Assembly: GCA_964420975.1 (NCBI GenBank)
Contig: CAYQVH010000021.1
Span: 1 to 64,000 of the forward strand
Length of the DNA: 64,000 nt
From: Accumulibacter sp964420975
GTDB taxonomy: Bacteria; Pseudomonadota; Gammaproteobacteria; Burkholderiales; Rhodocyclaceae
Reading direction: 5' to 3'
In this document: positions 43,021-52,418 of the stretch, one piece after another
Layout: the number at the start of each line of letters is the position of its first letter
Numbering within the stretch: position 1 is the stretch's first letter
The notes under the pieces: generated by a model
Told to the model about the DNA's origin: nothing
The model's database searches: none
Seen by the model: only the letters and a program-made list of their open reading frames with translations
Made by a program: the position numbers and the translations under genes

Positions 43021-45477
43021 ATGCCCGAGACGGTAAACCACCTCGACCTGCCGCTCAGCGGCATGAGCTGCGCGGCGTGTGCAGCGCGGATTGAAAAAGT
43101 GCTCAATCGCCTGCCGGGAGTCACAGCGAGCGTCAATCTCGCCGCCGAAACCGCCGCGATTGACGTCACCGCCGGTGCCACGACGGCAGAAGAGATCGTT
43201 GCCACGATCGAACGGATCGGCTTCGGCGTCCCGTCCCGTACGCTCGAGTTGTCGATCGCCGGAATGACCTGCGCCGCGTGTTCGACGAGGATCGAGAAGG
43301 TGCTCAATCGTCTGCCCGGAGTCACCGCCACGGTCAACCTGGCCACCGAAAGAGCAACCGTGCGCTACCTTCCGGGAATTGCCAGCCCGGCAGAGCTGGT
43401 CACTACGATCACCCACGCCGGCTACACCGCTCGGGTGGCCGACGAGGGCTCGCAAACCGACGAGCGGTCCGCCAGGCAGGCGGCGCAACGCGCCGACATG
43501 ATCCGGCTGGTGATTGCCGCACTGCTGACGTTACCGCTGGTTGCCCAGATGCTCGTCATGTTCGACCCAGACGCGACGGGACACACCGAGTTGCTACCGC
43601 GTTGGCTGCAACTGGCGCTGGCCACGCCGGTGCAGCTCTGGATTGGCGGACGCTTTTACCTCGGGGCCTGGAAGGCCTTGCGTGGCGGAGCAGCCAATAT
43701 GGACGTCCTGATCGCGCTGGGAACGACCATGGCCTACGCGTACAGTGTCTTTGTCACGCTCGGCAACGCCGAGCACCTCCATGTCTACTTTGAGGCATCG
43801 GCCGCGGTCATCACGCTGGTGCTGCTCGGCAAACAGCTTGAAGCACTGGCCAAGGCGAAGACGACGACGGCGATCGAAGCCCTGCTCCGACTGCAACCGA
43901 AGACAGCACATCTCGAGCGTGATGGGCGATGGGTCGACGTTGCGGCGACGCAATTGATTCCGGGAGACGTTTTCCTCGTCCGACCGGGCGAGAGCCTGCC
44001 CGTTGACGGTGAGGTGATCGACGGTTCGTCGTCGGTCAACGAAGCGATGCTCACCGGCGAAAGCCTGCCTGTGGCCAAGCTTGCCGGCGATCGCGTTTAC
44101 GCCGCTTCGATCAACGGCGAAGGCCTGTTGCGCTGCCGGGCGAGCAGCGTCGGCGAGCATACGCTGCTCGCCGGGATCGTTCGCCTCGTCGCCGCCGCGC
44201 AGGGGTCGAAAGCGCCGGTGCAGCGTCTTGCCGATCGCCTCTCCGGGGTCTTCGTCCCGGTAGTCTGCGTCATTGCGCTGCTGACTTTCGTCGGCTGGTG
44301 GGCGATCGATGGGGTCCTCAGTACGGCGCTGATCAACGCCGTCGCCGTTCTCGTCATCGCGTGCCCCTGTGCGCTGGGACTGGCGACCCCAACGGCGATC
44401 CTGGTCGCCAGTGGGCGTGGCGCCAGCTCGGGAATCCTGATCAAGAACGGCGCAGCGCTCGAGCAAGCGGAGAAAATTCGTGTCTTGGCGGTCGACAAGA
44501 CAGGAACGCTGACGCGAGGCGAGCCCGCGGTCAGTGACGTGTTGCCCCTGGCCGCAGCGACTGACGACGCCTTAAGACTGGCGGCCGCGATCGAGAACGG
44601 ATCCGAACATCCCCTGGCGCGGGCCATCGTCAAACACGCGCAAGCCGCGGGATTGCCTCTGGCGGCGGTCGAGGCGTTTCAGACCCGCACCGGGCTGGGC
44701 GTCGAAGGCCGCGTCGATGGACGGTTGTTGCGTGTTGGCAAAGTCGATCACTTCGCCGGAGAGTTACCGCGCACGCTCATCGACACTTGGCAGAACAGCG
44801 GCAAGACGGTGGTCGTCCTGAGCGAGCGGATCGCCCCCGTTGTTAGTGCAGGTGAATCCACCAACCGCGGCACGGAAACCGCGCTCGCGCTGTTTGCGAT
44901 TGCCGACCCGCTGCGTGACACATCGCCCGCGGCGATCCGTCGTTTGCAGGCGATGGGCCTGCACATCGTCATGCTGAGCGGCGATCACACGACGACCGCG
45001 GCCGCAGTAGCCGCAGCCGTCGGGATCGACGACTTTCAAGCCGGAATTCTTCCCGGCGACAAAGCGGCGGCAATTGAGGCGCTGAAAGGACCCCGGACCG
45101 TGGTGGCGATGGTCGGCGACGGCATCAATGACGCCCCAGCGCTCGCTGCAGCCGACGTCAGTTTCGCCATCGGCGCCGGATCCGACGTAGCCATCGAAGC
45201 CGCCGACATCACCCTCGTCCGCGGCGACCTCGACGGCGTCGCCGACGCGATTCTGCTTTCCCGCGCCACGCTACGCAAAATCAGGCAAAATCTCTTTTCG
45301 GCGTTTATCTATAATGCTCTGGGCATTCCACTGGCGGCGTTCGGGATGCTCAATCCGGTCGTTGCCGGAGCGGCGATGGCGCTGAGTTCGGTGTCGGTCG
45401 TGTCCAATTCGCTCTTGCTCAAACGCTGGCGACCTGCAGGGGAGCGTGGCCGCGCCGGTGGTCGTGACGCTCGATAA
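43021..45477 (+). CDS. CopA/CcoI-type Cu(+)-translocating P1B ATPase
   Basis: 818 residues. Two N-terminal heavy-metal domains, GMSCAAC (Cys17, Cys20) and GMTCAAC (Cys84, Cys87). The transmembrane metal site is CPC at 448-450, the phosphorylated Asp is D492 in DKTGT, the actuator motif is TGES, and SEHPLARA marks the P1B nucleotide domain. It exports Cu(+), either for detoxification or to supply cbb3 oxidase; linkage to fnr and hemN favours the latter but does not prove it. A CopZ-like gene follows after 11 bp. Confidence 0.95.
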   Translation: MPETVNHLDLPLSGMSCAACAARIEKVLNRLPGVTASVNLAAETAAIDVTAGATTAEEIVATIERIGFGVPSRTLELSIAGMTCAACSTRIEKVLNRLPGVTATVNLATERATVRYLPGIASPAELVTTITHAGYTARVADEGSQTDERSARQAAQRADMIRLVIAALLTLPLVAQMLVMFDPDATGHTELLPRWLQLALATPVQLWIGGRFYLGAWKALRGGAANMDVLIALGTTMAYAYSVFVTLGNAEHLHVYFEASAAVITLVLLGKQLEALAKAKTTTAIEALLRLQPKTAHLERDGRWVDVAATQLIPGDVFLVRPGESLPVDGEVIDGSSSVNEAMLTGESLPVAKLAGDRVYAASINGEGLLRCRASSVGEHTLLAGIVRLVAAAQGSKAPVQRLADRLSGVFVPVVCVIALLTFVGWWAIDGVLSTALINAVAVLVIACPCALGLATPTAILVASGRGASSGILIKNGAALEQAEKIRVLAVDKTGTLTRGEPAVSDVLPLAAATDDALRLAAAIENGSEHPLARAIVKHAQAAGLPLAAVEAFQTRTGLGVEGRVDGRLLRVGKVDHFAGELPRTLIDTWQNSGKTVVVLSERIAPVVSAGESTNRGTETALALFAIADPLRDTSPAAIRRLQAMGLHIVMLSGDHTTTAAAVAAAVGIDDFQAGILPGDKAAAIEALKGPRTVVAMVGDGINDAPALAAADVSFAIGAGSDVAIEAADITLVRGDLDGVADAILLSRATLRKIRQNLFSAFIYNALGIPLAAFGMLNPVVAGAAMALSSVSVVSNSLLLKRWRPAGERGRAGGRDAR

Positions 45478-45488
45478 CTCAGGAAACC

Positions 45489-45695
45489 ATGGAAACCGTC
45501 CTCATCAAGATCACCGGCATGCGTTGCCAACGCTGCGTCGACAGCGTGCGGGCAGCCCTGTCGACACTCTCCGGAGTTGAACCAATCGAAATCCTGCTCG
45601 ATCGTGGAGAAGCGCGCGTGCGCTTTGACCCGCGCTCGACGACAACCGATCAACTGCGAACGGCGATTGAAAACGCCGGCTTTGACGTCACCTGA
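45489..45695 (+). CDS. CopZ-like heavy-metal-associated domain protein
   Basis: A 68-residue single HMA domain: METVLIKITGMRCQRCVDSV, with CQRC as the metal-binding pair, and a ferredoxin-like beta-alpha-beta pattern to the end. Probably a cytosolic copper chaperone that delivers Cu(+) to the ATPase encoded 11 bp upstream. The usual MxCxxC is conserved (MRCQRC). The selD gene starts 70 bp later. Confidence 0.92.
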   Translation: METVLIKITGMRCQRCVDSVRAALSTLSGVEPIEILLDRGEARVRFDPRSTTTDQLRTAIENAGFDVT

Positions 45696-45765
45696 ACGCG
45701 GCCAGCGCGGCTTGCGCGCTTCACCCCGGCGAGCCATCGCCACCTTGTCGAAAACAACCGATGAA

Positions 45766-46884
45766 ATGACTACGCCAAGAAAGAAGCTAAAGACGACCGA
45801 ACCGGTGCTGCCGGCGCCCGAGGAAGTGGCACCGGGCGCGGTCAGGCTCACTCAGTTCGCGCACGGCGGCGGCTGTGGCTGCAAAGTGGCCCCCGGTCTC
45901 TTGCAGGAGCTGATGACCAAGGTCGCGCTGGGCCCGCTACCAAGCCAGTTGCTGGTCGGGCGCGAGACGAACGACGACGCCGCCGTCTATCGGTTGAACG
46001 CCGAGCAAGCACTGGTGGCAACGACCGACTTCTTTATGCCGATCGTCGACGATCCCTACGACTTCGGCTGCATCGCCGCCGCCAATGCTCTCTCCGACGT
46101 CTACGCGATGGGTGCAGCACCGATCCTGGCGCTGGCGGTCGTCGGAATGCCGGTCAACCAATTGCCGGTCGATACCATCCGCCGCATTCTCGAAGGCGGC
46201 GAAGCCACTTGCAGCCAGGCGCGGATACCCATTGCCGGTGGACACACGATCGACTCGACGGAGCCGATCTACGGATTGGTGGCGCTCGGCCTCGTGCACC
46301 CCGACAACGTCCGACGTAACGCTGGCGCCCGCATCGGCGACAAGCTGATCCTCGGCAAAGGACTCGGCGTCGGTTTCTATAGCGCGGCGATCAAGAAAGG
46401 CGTCCTTTCGCCCGCTTCGTATGCGGCGATGATCGCCTCGACGACACGACTCAATACGCCGGGCCAGGCGCTCGGTTGCCTCGCCGGCGTGCATGCGATG
46501 ACTGACGTCACCGGTTTCGGGCTGCTCGGGCACCTGCTCGAAGTCTGCGAGGCGTCGAGCGTCGCTGCCATCATTGACTACGCGGCGCTGCCGGTCCTGC
46601 CGAATGCGCTCGCCTACGCCGAGCAGGGTTGCGTCACCGGCGCCTCCGCGCGTAACTGGTCGAGCTGCGCCAAACGCGTTGCCCTGCCAAAGAAAAATTT
46701 TGACGACCTCGACCGCGCCCTGCTCACCGACCCACAGACGAGCGGCGGCTTGCTGGTCGCCTGTGCGCCGGAAGTCGTCACGGAAGTGCTGTCGCTTTTC
46801 CTGCTCGAGGGTTTCGATCACGCCGCGGTGATCGGCGAAGTCGTCGCCGGCAAGCCTCTGATATCGGTCGTCCGTAGCGTCTGA
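45766..46884 (+). CDS. selD: SelD, selenide water dikinase (selenophosphate synthetase)
   Basis: A 372-residue ATP-dependent enzyme that makes selenophosphate for selenocysteine and selenouridine. The active site GGGCGCK has Cys37, Cys39 and Lys40; both are ordinary Cys codons, with no in-frame UGA. Other motifs are DDAAVYRL, TTDFFMPIVDDPYDFGCIAA, AGGHTIDSTEPIYGL and TDVTGFGLLGHLLEV. The start MTTPRKK puts about 35 residues before the active site. selA, selB, selU and a selC tRNA are not in the window. Confidence 0.95.
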   Translation: MTTPRKKLKTTEPVLPAPEEVAPGAVRLTQFAHGGGCGCKVAPGLLQELMTKVALGPLPSQLLVGRETNDDAAVYRLNAEQALVATTDFFMPIVDDPYDFGCIAAANALSDVYAMGAAPILALAVVGMPVNQLPVDTIRRILEGGEATCSQARIPIAGGHTIDSTEPIYGLVALGLVHPDNVRRNAGARIGDKLILGKGLGVGFYSAAIKKGVLSPASYAAMIASTTRLNTPGQALGCLAGVHAMTDVTGFGLLGHLLEVCEASSVAAIIDYAALPVLPNALAYAEQGCVTGASARNWSSCAKRVALPKKNFDDLDRALLTDPQTSGGLLVACAPEVVTEVLSLFLLEGFDHAAVIGEVVAGKPLISVVRSV

Positions 46885-46901
46885 CGGGCGCCGGCGAGCG
46901 A

Positions 46902-48143
46902 TCAGTCGAGCAGGTGCGAGACCAGGCCGTCAGCGAGCTTGGGTTCGAACCAAGTCGATTTCGGCGGCATCATCTCGCCGGCTTCGGCAACCGCCATCAA
47001 CGCCGACATCGGCGTGGGATGCAACGCAAACGCCACCGCCATCTCGCCACAGTCGACGCGGCGTTCGAGCTCGCCAAGGCCACGGACGCCGCCGACGAAG
47101 TCGATTCGGGTATCGCGGCGCAGGTCGCGTATGCCGAGCAGCGGTTCGAGCAGATGCTCGGAGAGCAGAGAAACGTCCAGGCGACGCACTGGATCGGCGA
47201 CGTCAGCCAGTGCCGATTCGATCTCGAGTCGATACCAATGCCCAGCGAGATACGCGCCGAATACGCCCGGGCGTTCCGAGTGCACCGCAGCCGCCGACGG
47301 CTGGACTCGGAAACGCTCGCCAAGCGCCGCCAGAAAGGATTCCGCGTGGTATCCGTTGAGGTCGCGCACAACGCGGTTGTAATCCAGGATGCGCATTTGC
47401 GTCGCGGGAAAAATGACGGCGAGAAAGTACTCGGCGGCAGGGGTCGTCCGGCCGTCGCGACGCGCCGCCGCGACACGCGACGCCGCCGCTGAGCGGTGGT
47501 GACCGTCGGCAATGTAAAGGGCAGGCATGGCGTCGAAGGCGGTCGTGATACGCTCGATCCGATCGCGCTCGCCGATCGTCCACACCGTGTGTCGGATGCC
47601 GTCGCCGGTGATGACGTCGGCGGCCGGCGCCTGGCTCGTCACTCCCGTCAGCAGGTTCTCCGCCTCCTGACAGGGCGGATGCGCGAGCAACACGGGCCCG
47701 GTCTGGGCGTTCAGCGCCTCGATCTGACGGACGCGGTCGTCCTCCTTGTCCGGACGCGTTAGTTCATGCCTGCGAATCCGGTTGTTGTCGTAGGCAGCCA
47801 CCGACGCAACCGCCACCAGACCCGTCTGCACGTGCTCGCCCATCTGCAGACGGTACGCGTAATAGCACTCGTCGTCGTCGCGGTGAAGAACGCCGGAGTC
47901 GATCAGGCCCTGGAAGTTCTCGGCCGACCGTCGATACACCGCCGGCGCATAGGGGTCGACGTCAGCGGGCAGGTCGATTTCCGCTTTCGAAACGTGCAGA
48001 AAAGAGAGCGGTTTGCCGACGACCACGCGACGTGCTTCGCCACTCGAGAGCACGTCGTACGGCGGCGCAGCAACCGCTGCGGCGTCTTCGCGGCGCGGTC
48101 TGAGGCCGGCAAACGGTCGAATCAGGCGAGCTTCACGGGACAA
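46902..48143 (-). CDS. DUF1015 family protein
   Basis: 413 residues from a TTG start. Typical segments are LIRPFAGLRPRREDAAAVAA with PPYDVLSS near the N-terminus, NNRIRRHELTRPDKEDDR and ALYIADGHHRSAAASRVAAA, whose HH suggests a catalytic or metal site. The function is not established, although the fold suggests a kinase- or nuclease-like enzyme. I chose TTG at 48143 because AGGAGG lies 7 bp upstream; another TTG five codons earlier would sit inside the RBS. Convergent with selD. Confidence 0.85.
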   Translation of the reverse strand: MSREARLIRPFAGLRPRREDAAAVAAPPYDVLSSGEARRVVVGKPLSFLHVSKAEIDLPADVDPYAPAVYRRSAENFQGLIDSGVLHRDDDECYYAYRLQMGEHVQTGLVAVASVAAYDNNRIRRHELTRPDKEDDRVRQIEALNAQTGPVLLAHPPCQEAENLLTGVTSQAPAADVITGDGIRHTVWTIGERDRIERITTAFDAMPALYIADGHHRSAAASRVAAARRDGRTTPAAEYFLAVIFPATQMRILDYNRVVRDLNGYHAESFLAALGERFRVQPSAAAVHSERPGVFGAYLAGHWYRLEIESALADVADPVRRLDVSLLSEHLLEPLLGIRDLRRDTRIDFVGGVRGLGELERRVDCGEMAVAFALHPTPMSALMAVAEAGEMMPPKSTWFEPKLADGLVSHLLD

Positions 48144-48297
48144 GGCGTCCTCCTCCAACGGTCATCGATCGACCTGTCATTGTGCAGGAAAAAACCGCGC
48201 GATGTTGAGACCAACGACGCAGCAGACGGTCGGCATTGACCCGGACGGTCGGCAAACGTAGGCTTGACCGCCTTCCAACTTTCCCCTTCATTCCAGC

Positions 48298-49011
48298 ATG
48301 GCACGATTGGGGTCCGAAATCACCTCGTGCGACCATAGAGGCACGCCCCTGTCGGCCGCGGGTGTCCGAGCCGGCGTGTTTGCCTGCAGCGTTCTGGCAA
48401 CGAGCGTTGGGCTCGCCAGTGAGTTGCCGCCTTGTCTCGAACGCGCGCCCGAGGCGTCGCCGCAAAGCGTAATCATGCCGCTACAGCCGTCGGCGGCAGC
48501 CCTGCTGGCGCGGCTGGTGTATGCGGAAGCGCGTTCGACCGGTTTCGCCGACGATCCGCGTGTGGCGTGGGGAATCGCCTGGGGAGTGATGAATCGCGTC
48601 CGCCTGAGCGAACGCTCGATGAGCGCGCAACGGCAGTACGGTCGTGGGCTCGCCGGGGTGATTTTCCAGCCGCAGCAGTTCAACCCGGCCGTTTCGCGGC
48701 GTTCGCCGTTCGCTCGCGATTTCCTCTGTCCACGCGACCTGGACCGCTGGCAACGCGCCACCGAAGCGGCTGACGGCGCCGTGCGGGGGGTCGACAATCC
48801 CTTCGTCGAAACGCCGTGGGAACGACGACACGGCCTTGCTTTGGTGGTCAACTTCTACTATCCGCAGTCGCCGCAGGCGCGTGGTCCGCTGGCTCCCTGG
48901 GAAGGTGCCAGCGGTCTGCGCTTCATCGGCACGCCGACCTCGACCGCGCTGCCTCCCCCCGATCGCGTCCGCTTCTACCGACTCACCCATCCGCCGGCTG
49001 ACCTGGACTGA
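48298..49011 (+). CDS. SleB-like cell wall hydrolase
   Basis: 237 residues. The C-terminal ~170 match the Hydrolase_2 (SleB) pattern: LLARLVYAEARSTGFADDPR, the Glu being the putative catalytic acid, WGIAWGVMNRVRLS, GVIFQPQQFNPA and a C-terminal GLRFIGTP. The N-terminus (GVRAGVFACSVLATSVGLASEL) may be a signal peptide behind a longer leader, but no RBS decides the start. An ATG at 48475 is a weaker alternative. It lies beside a second lytic enzyme gene, and the two may serve wall remodelling. Confidence 0.65.
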   Translation: MARLGSEITSCDHRGTPLSAAGVRAGVFACSVLATSVGLASELPPCLERAPEASPQSVIMPLQPSAAALLARLVYAEARSTGFADDPRVAWGIAWGVMNRVRLSERSMSAQRQYGRGLAGVIFQPQQFNPAVSRRSPFARDFLCPRDLDRWQRATEAADGAVRGVDNPFVETPWERRHGLALVVNFYYPQSPQARGPLAPWEGASGLRFIGTPTSTALPPPDRVRFYRLTHPPADLD

Positions 49012-49062
49012 GCGGCGAGCGTACACGATTGGGACCGGCACGCAGATCAAGGGCGCGTCGCA

Positions 49063-49092
49063 TTGACAGCCATCGTCCGGCTTTTTTACACT
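49063..49092 (+). promoter_or_regulatory. Sigma-70 promoter of the GH19 lysozyme gene
   Basis: TTGACA at 49063-49068 and TACACT at 49087-49092, 18 bp apart. The hexamers match consensus at six and four positions. The predicted leader before the ATG at 49223 is about 120 nt. Confidence 0.6.
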
Positions 49093-49222
49093 GCCTTACC
49101 GTGCTGGGGAGGGTGGGCCGTCGGGAAATCCGTCGGCAGCGACCAGTGACCGCGAGCGATCGCCGACCGCGCGGCACCAGCGAGCAAAATGGAACGTCGG
49201 CTCCAACTTTTGGAGTATGGCC

Positions 49223-49993
49223 ATGGAAATCACGACAGCGGATTTGCGCGAGTTGTCGGCGACAGCTGACCCGACGATCGTGCAGGGAATCGTCGCCCAT
49301 CAACAGCTGATGGTCGAGGGAGGAATCGTTACCCCGTTGCAGGCGTGCCATTTCCTGGCACAACTGGCGCATGAGAGCGCGCATTTTCGGACCACGCGTG
49401 AATTCGCTTCCGGCGCCGCCTACGAGGGGAGAGCCGATCTGGGCAACGTCCATCCGGGCGACGGGCGACGCTATCGCGGCCGCGGCCTGATCCAGACGAC
49501 TGGGCGCGCGAACTACCGCGAAGCGCGCGACGACATCCGCCGCATCGTCGCCGGTGCGCCGGACTTTGAGGCGAATCCCGAGCAGCTCGAAGCGTTTCCC
49601 TGGGCGTTGCTGTCGGCCGTTTCGTATTGGCGGCGCCGCAACATCAACCGGCACGCCGATCGTGACGACGTTCGCGCCGTGACACGGGCGGTCAACGGGG
49701 GCTTCAACGGCCTCGAAGATCGCGAACGCTATTTGCGCAAGGCCAAGGCGATCTGGATGGCAGAACAGACGCCGACGGCGTGCAATCCGGTACTCCGCCC
49801 CGGCGATCGTGGGGATGCCGTCGTCGATTTGCAGAACGAGCTGGTCGAAGCCGGTTATCGGCTGTGGGTCGATGGCGATTACGGCGAGCACACCAAAACG
49901 GCCGTGGTCGACTTCCAACGGCGGCGCGGTCTTACTGCCGACGGGGTCGTCGGCCCGCGCACTTGGGCGGCGCTACGCGCCGACGGCGACTGA
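49223..49993 (+). CDS. GH19-like lysozyme with C-terminal peptidoglycan-binding domain, endolysin-like
   Basis: 256 residues. The N-terminal ~180 form a lysozyme-like chitinase class I domain (FLAQLAHESAHFRTTREFAS with the catalytic Glu, and YRGRGLIQTTGRANYREA). The last ~65 residues are a PG_binding_1 module (LRPGDRGDAVVDLQNELVEA, then FQRRRGLTADGVVGPRTWAAL). No signal peptide is visible, so export would need a holin-like route; phage endolysins have this architecture, but no other phage genes are near. GGAG lies 7 bp before ATG 49223; the ATG at 49217 is too close. Confidence 0.88.
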   Translation: MEITTADLRELSATADPTIVQGIVAHQQLMVEGGIVTPLQACHFLAQLAHESAHFRTTREFASGAAYEGRADLGNVHPGDGRRYRGRGLIQTTGRANYREARDDIRRIVAGAPDFEANPEQLEAFPWALLSAVSYWRRRNINRHADRDDVRAVTRAVNGGFNGLEDRERYLRKAKAIWMAEQTPTACNPVLRPGDRGDAVVDLQNELVEAGYRLWVDGDYGEHTKTAVVDFQRRRGLTADGVVGPRTWAALRADGD

Positions 49994-50017
49994 CCCCTCG
50001 TCTTGGCAGCCGCGGCC

Positions 50018-50389
50018 GTGAGGTTCAAAGGGCTAGGTGATCCGGCAGCGGAAACTCGCCCGCAGCGCTGGCGATGGCGCGGTCTGGTTGCCGCCGCCGT
50101 GGTGTTGACGCTGCCCGCCGTCGGCGAGGCACGACCGGCACGCTGCCTGACGACCGACGACGGCGAGTTCGCGTGCGACTTTCGCGCCACGGCGCGTGAC
50201 GGCAGTTTCCGCATCTCGGCCAGCGGCAAGCCGACCTATCTCCTCAACATTGCCGAACCGGGAATCGCCTACGGCTTTATCAGCTTTGGCGCGCGCAATA
50301 TCGCGCTGCCCGGCCGCTTCCTGCGCAGCCGCAGCGACCCCGGCTGCTGGGAGAACGACCAGACCGCGACGCGCGTTTGCGCTTGGTGA
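50018..50389 (+). CDS. Hypothetical exported protein, 123 aa, Cys-containing
   Basis: Not recognised. After a basic N-terminus, a hydrophobic stretch (WRGLVAAAVVLTLPAVGEARP) looks like a signal peptide, leaving a mature domain of ~80 residues with four Cys, including CLTTDDGEFACDF, CW and VCAW. Two disulfides are plausible. The start is uncertain: GTG at 50018 is used here; TTG at 50003 is open too, and neither has a clear RBS. It lies 24 bp downstream of the lysozyme gene on the same strand. Confidence 0.6.
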   Translation: MRFKGLGDPAAETRPQRWRWRGLVAAAVVLTLPAVGEARPARCLTTDDGEFACDFRATARDGSFRISASGKPTYLLNIAEPGIAYGFISFGARNIALPGRFLRSRSDPGCWENDQTATRVCAW

Positions 50390-50505
50390 GCAGACGCAAC
50401 ACTGTCGGCTGCGCCTGCCAGCCAGCACCGGCCCGCCGCCGAACGGCGTCCGACTTGACCTGAGCCCGCGCCAACCGACCTCTCTCAACCCGCCGGAGGG
50501 CTTGC

Positions 50506-51579
50506 ATGGACATCCACCGCAAACCGATCGCCGAACGTATCGACTGGGTATTTGGACTCGCCGACCGACACGGGGCGATTTTTCGCAGCCCGGAAGCCTG
50601 GCTCGCACGCGAGCGCTACCTGGCGGCGCACCCGACGGCGATCGCGGTGCTCAAGTGCATGGACGGGCGGATCAACATTTCGGTGGCTACGAACACACCC
50701 GTCGGACTGCTGATGCCGTTTCGCAACCTCGGCGGCATCTTCGACCTCGGATGGCCCCATCTCGGCGAGGTGCTCGCCCACTACGTTCAGCGCGTCGTCA
50801 GCGCCGGACGCCACGTCGTATTCCTCGTCACTTACCACTACTCGCAGAGCGATCCGCGCCGCGGCTGTGCCGGTTTTCAGTACGACACGACGGCCGCGAT
50901 CGCACACACGGACGAAATTCGCCGGCAGATCGAACACATCTTCGGTAGCGATCACTCGACCGTCTATCCGCTGGTCTGTGGTTTCGAGACTGACGAAGAG
51001 GCGCTGGTGATCCACGGCACCAACGGCGACCGGCTCGACCTGGCGACGCTGACCTCCGCCGACCGGGCGACGCTCGAACTGCGACTCGCGGCGCTGCTGC
51101 CGGACATGCCGGCACGCATGCGCGCCGACCTGTTGCCGCTGCTTTACGGCAACCTCGAACACATCGAGAACACGCGCGCGCAGTCGCGACGGAACGAGCG
51201 CCTGCTCGACATCGAGCATCGCGAGTGGATGATCTGTCTCGGCCGCGGTTTCGACTTCCTGCATACGCCGAACATCGCGCTGATCATCGGCCCTTACAGC
51301 CCAAATCTCGACGGCCCGATCCGCAAGGCGGCAGCCATCATCGAAGCCAACATGCACGCCGGGCGCATCCCGGACGACGGGTTTCTCCTCCTCGCCTCGG
51401 TGCCTTACGACGAGATCGGCGTCGATCGGGCGCGCGCCGAACTAAAGTCGCGCTTTCTGTCGGCTTTTGCCGCGAACGTCATTCGTACCGAGTTTCCCAA
51501 GCTCGGCGAGCAGATGGCGATCCGCACCTCGGTCCTCGACTGGCGTTCGCGGACGCTGGAAACGATCGCTGCCGCGTAA
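50506..51579 (+). CDS. Carbonic-anhydrase-like protein of the carboxysomal (CsoSCA) beta type
   Basis: 357 residues. Cys51-Met-Asp53-Gly-Arg55 (KCMDGR) and FRNLGG reproduce the C-x-D-x-R and RNxGG signatures of beta carbonic anhydrases. His111 and Cys121 (YHYSQSDPRRGCAGF) would complete the zinc site. In ordinary beta enzymes H and C are two residues apart; here they are ten apart, close to the spacing of carboxysomal CsoSCA. No carboxysome or RuBisCO genes are in the window, so it may hydrate CO2 elsewhere or have another zinc-dependent activity. GGAGG precedes the ATG. Confidence 0.7.
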   Translation: MDIHRKPIAERIDWVFGLADRHGAIFRSPEAWLARERYLAAHPTAIAVLKCMDGRINISVATNTPVGLLMPFRNLGGIFDLGWPHLGEVLAHYVQRVVSAGRHVVFLVTYHYSQSDPRRGCAGFQYDTTAAIAHTDEIRRQIEHIFGSDHSTVYPLVCGFETDEEALVIHGTNGDRLDLATLTSADRATLELRLAALLPDMPARMRADLLPLLYGNLEHIENTRAQSRRNERLLDIEHREWMICLGRGFDFLHTPNIALIIGPYSPNLDGPIRKAAAIIEANMHAGRIPDDGFLLLASVPYDEIGVDRARAELKSRFLSAFAANVIRTEFPKLGEQMAIRTSVLDWRSRTLETIAAA

Positions 51580-51664
51580 GCGGCTTGGCGCCGGCGCTTG
51601 CCAGGCACTTTGCAACCTGGAAGCGGGTAGAATCGCCCACCCCAACATTCGTCGGTTTACTGCC

Positions 51665-52408
51665 ATGTCGCAGGACAAGCGCCTGATTTTCGGCTTTCAC
51701 GCCACGCTCGCCAAGCTACGCCACGACCCGGAGGCGGTACGCGAGATCTACGTCGACCGCGGCCGCCATGACGCACGTCTGCGTGACCTGCTGGCGCAAG
51801 CCGATTTTGCCTCGGTCCGCGTGCTCCCGGTCGACCCGGCACGTTTACAGGCGATGGCGCCGGGCGCTCGCCATCAGGGCGTGATCGCCGTTGCGGCCGC
51901 GACGCAGCGGCATCTGACGCTCGACGACGTGCTCGATACGCTGCAGGAGCCGGCGTTTCTGCTCATTGTCGACGGCGTCACCGATCCGCACAACCTCGGC
52001 GCGTGCTTGCGCGTCGCCGACGCGGCCGGTGCGCACGCCGTCATCGCACCCAAGGATCGAGCCGTGGGCCTGACGCAAACCGTGATCAAGGTCGCCAGCG
52101 GCGCTGCCGAGACGGTGCCCTATCTGACGGTAACCAATCTTGCACGGACACTGCGCGAATTGAAGGAACGCGAGGTCTGGGTTCTCGGCACCGACGCGAC
52201 GGCCAGTGAAGATCTGTACCGGGCACGCTGGCCGGAAGCCTGCGCCTGGGTGCTCGGTGCCGAGGGGGAAGGCCTGCGCCGGCTGACGCGCGAAACCTGC
52301 GACCAACTGGTGAGCATTCCAATGTTCGGTTCGGTCGCCAGCCTCAACGTCTCCGTGGCGACCGGCGTCTGCCTTTACGAGGCAAGACGGCGCCGATGCG
52401 CCGCTTAG
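51665..52408 (+). CDS. rlmB: RlmB, 23S rRNA (G2251-2'-O)-methyltransferase
   Basis: A 247-residue SPOUT-class (TrmH) methyltransferase. There is an N-terminal substrate-binding domain (MSQDKRLIFGFHATLAKLR), a linker, and then the knotted catalytic domain with ILIVDGVTDPHNLGACLRVA (shown with the family's NLGA Asn-Arg site), VLGAEGEGLRRLT and IPMFGSVASLNVSVATGVCL. It methylates G2251 in the ribosomal P-loop. Only 10 bp separate its stop from that of the convergent wzc gene. The start is the ATG beginning the conserved domain. Confidence 0.93.
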   Translation: MSQDKRLIFGFHATLAKLRHDPEAVREIYVDRGRHDARLRDLLAQADFASVRVLPVDPARLQAMAPGARHQGVIAVAAATQRHLTLDDVLDTLQEPAFLLIVDGVTDPHNLGACLRVADAAGAHAVIAPKDRAVGLTQTVIKVASGAAETVPYLTVTNLARTLRELKEREVWVLGTDATASEDLYRARWPEACAWVLGAEGEGLRRLTRETCDQLVSIPMFGSVASLNVSVATGVCLYEARRRRCAA

Positions 52409-52418
52409 CCTAGGCCGC

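Noticed and set aside
45870..45890. Selenocysteine in SelD active site
   Set aside because: Both active-site codons are TGT and TGC; no in-frame TGA occurs.
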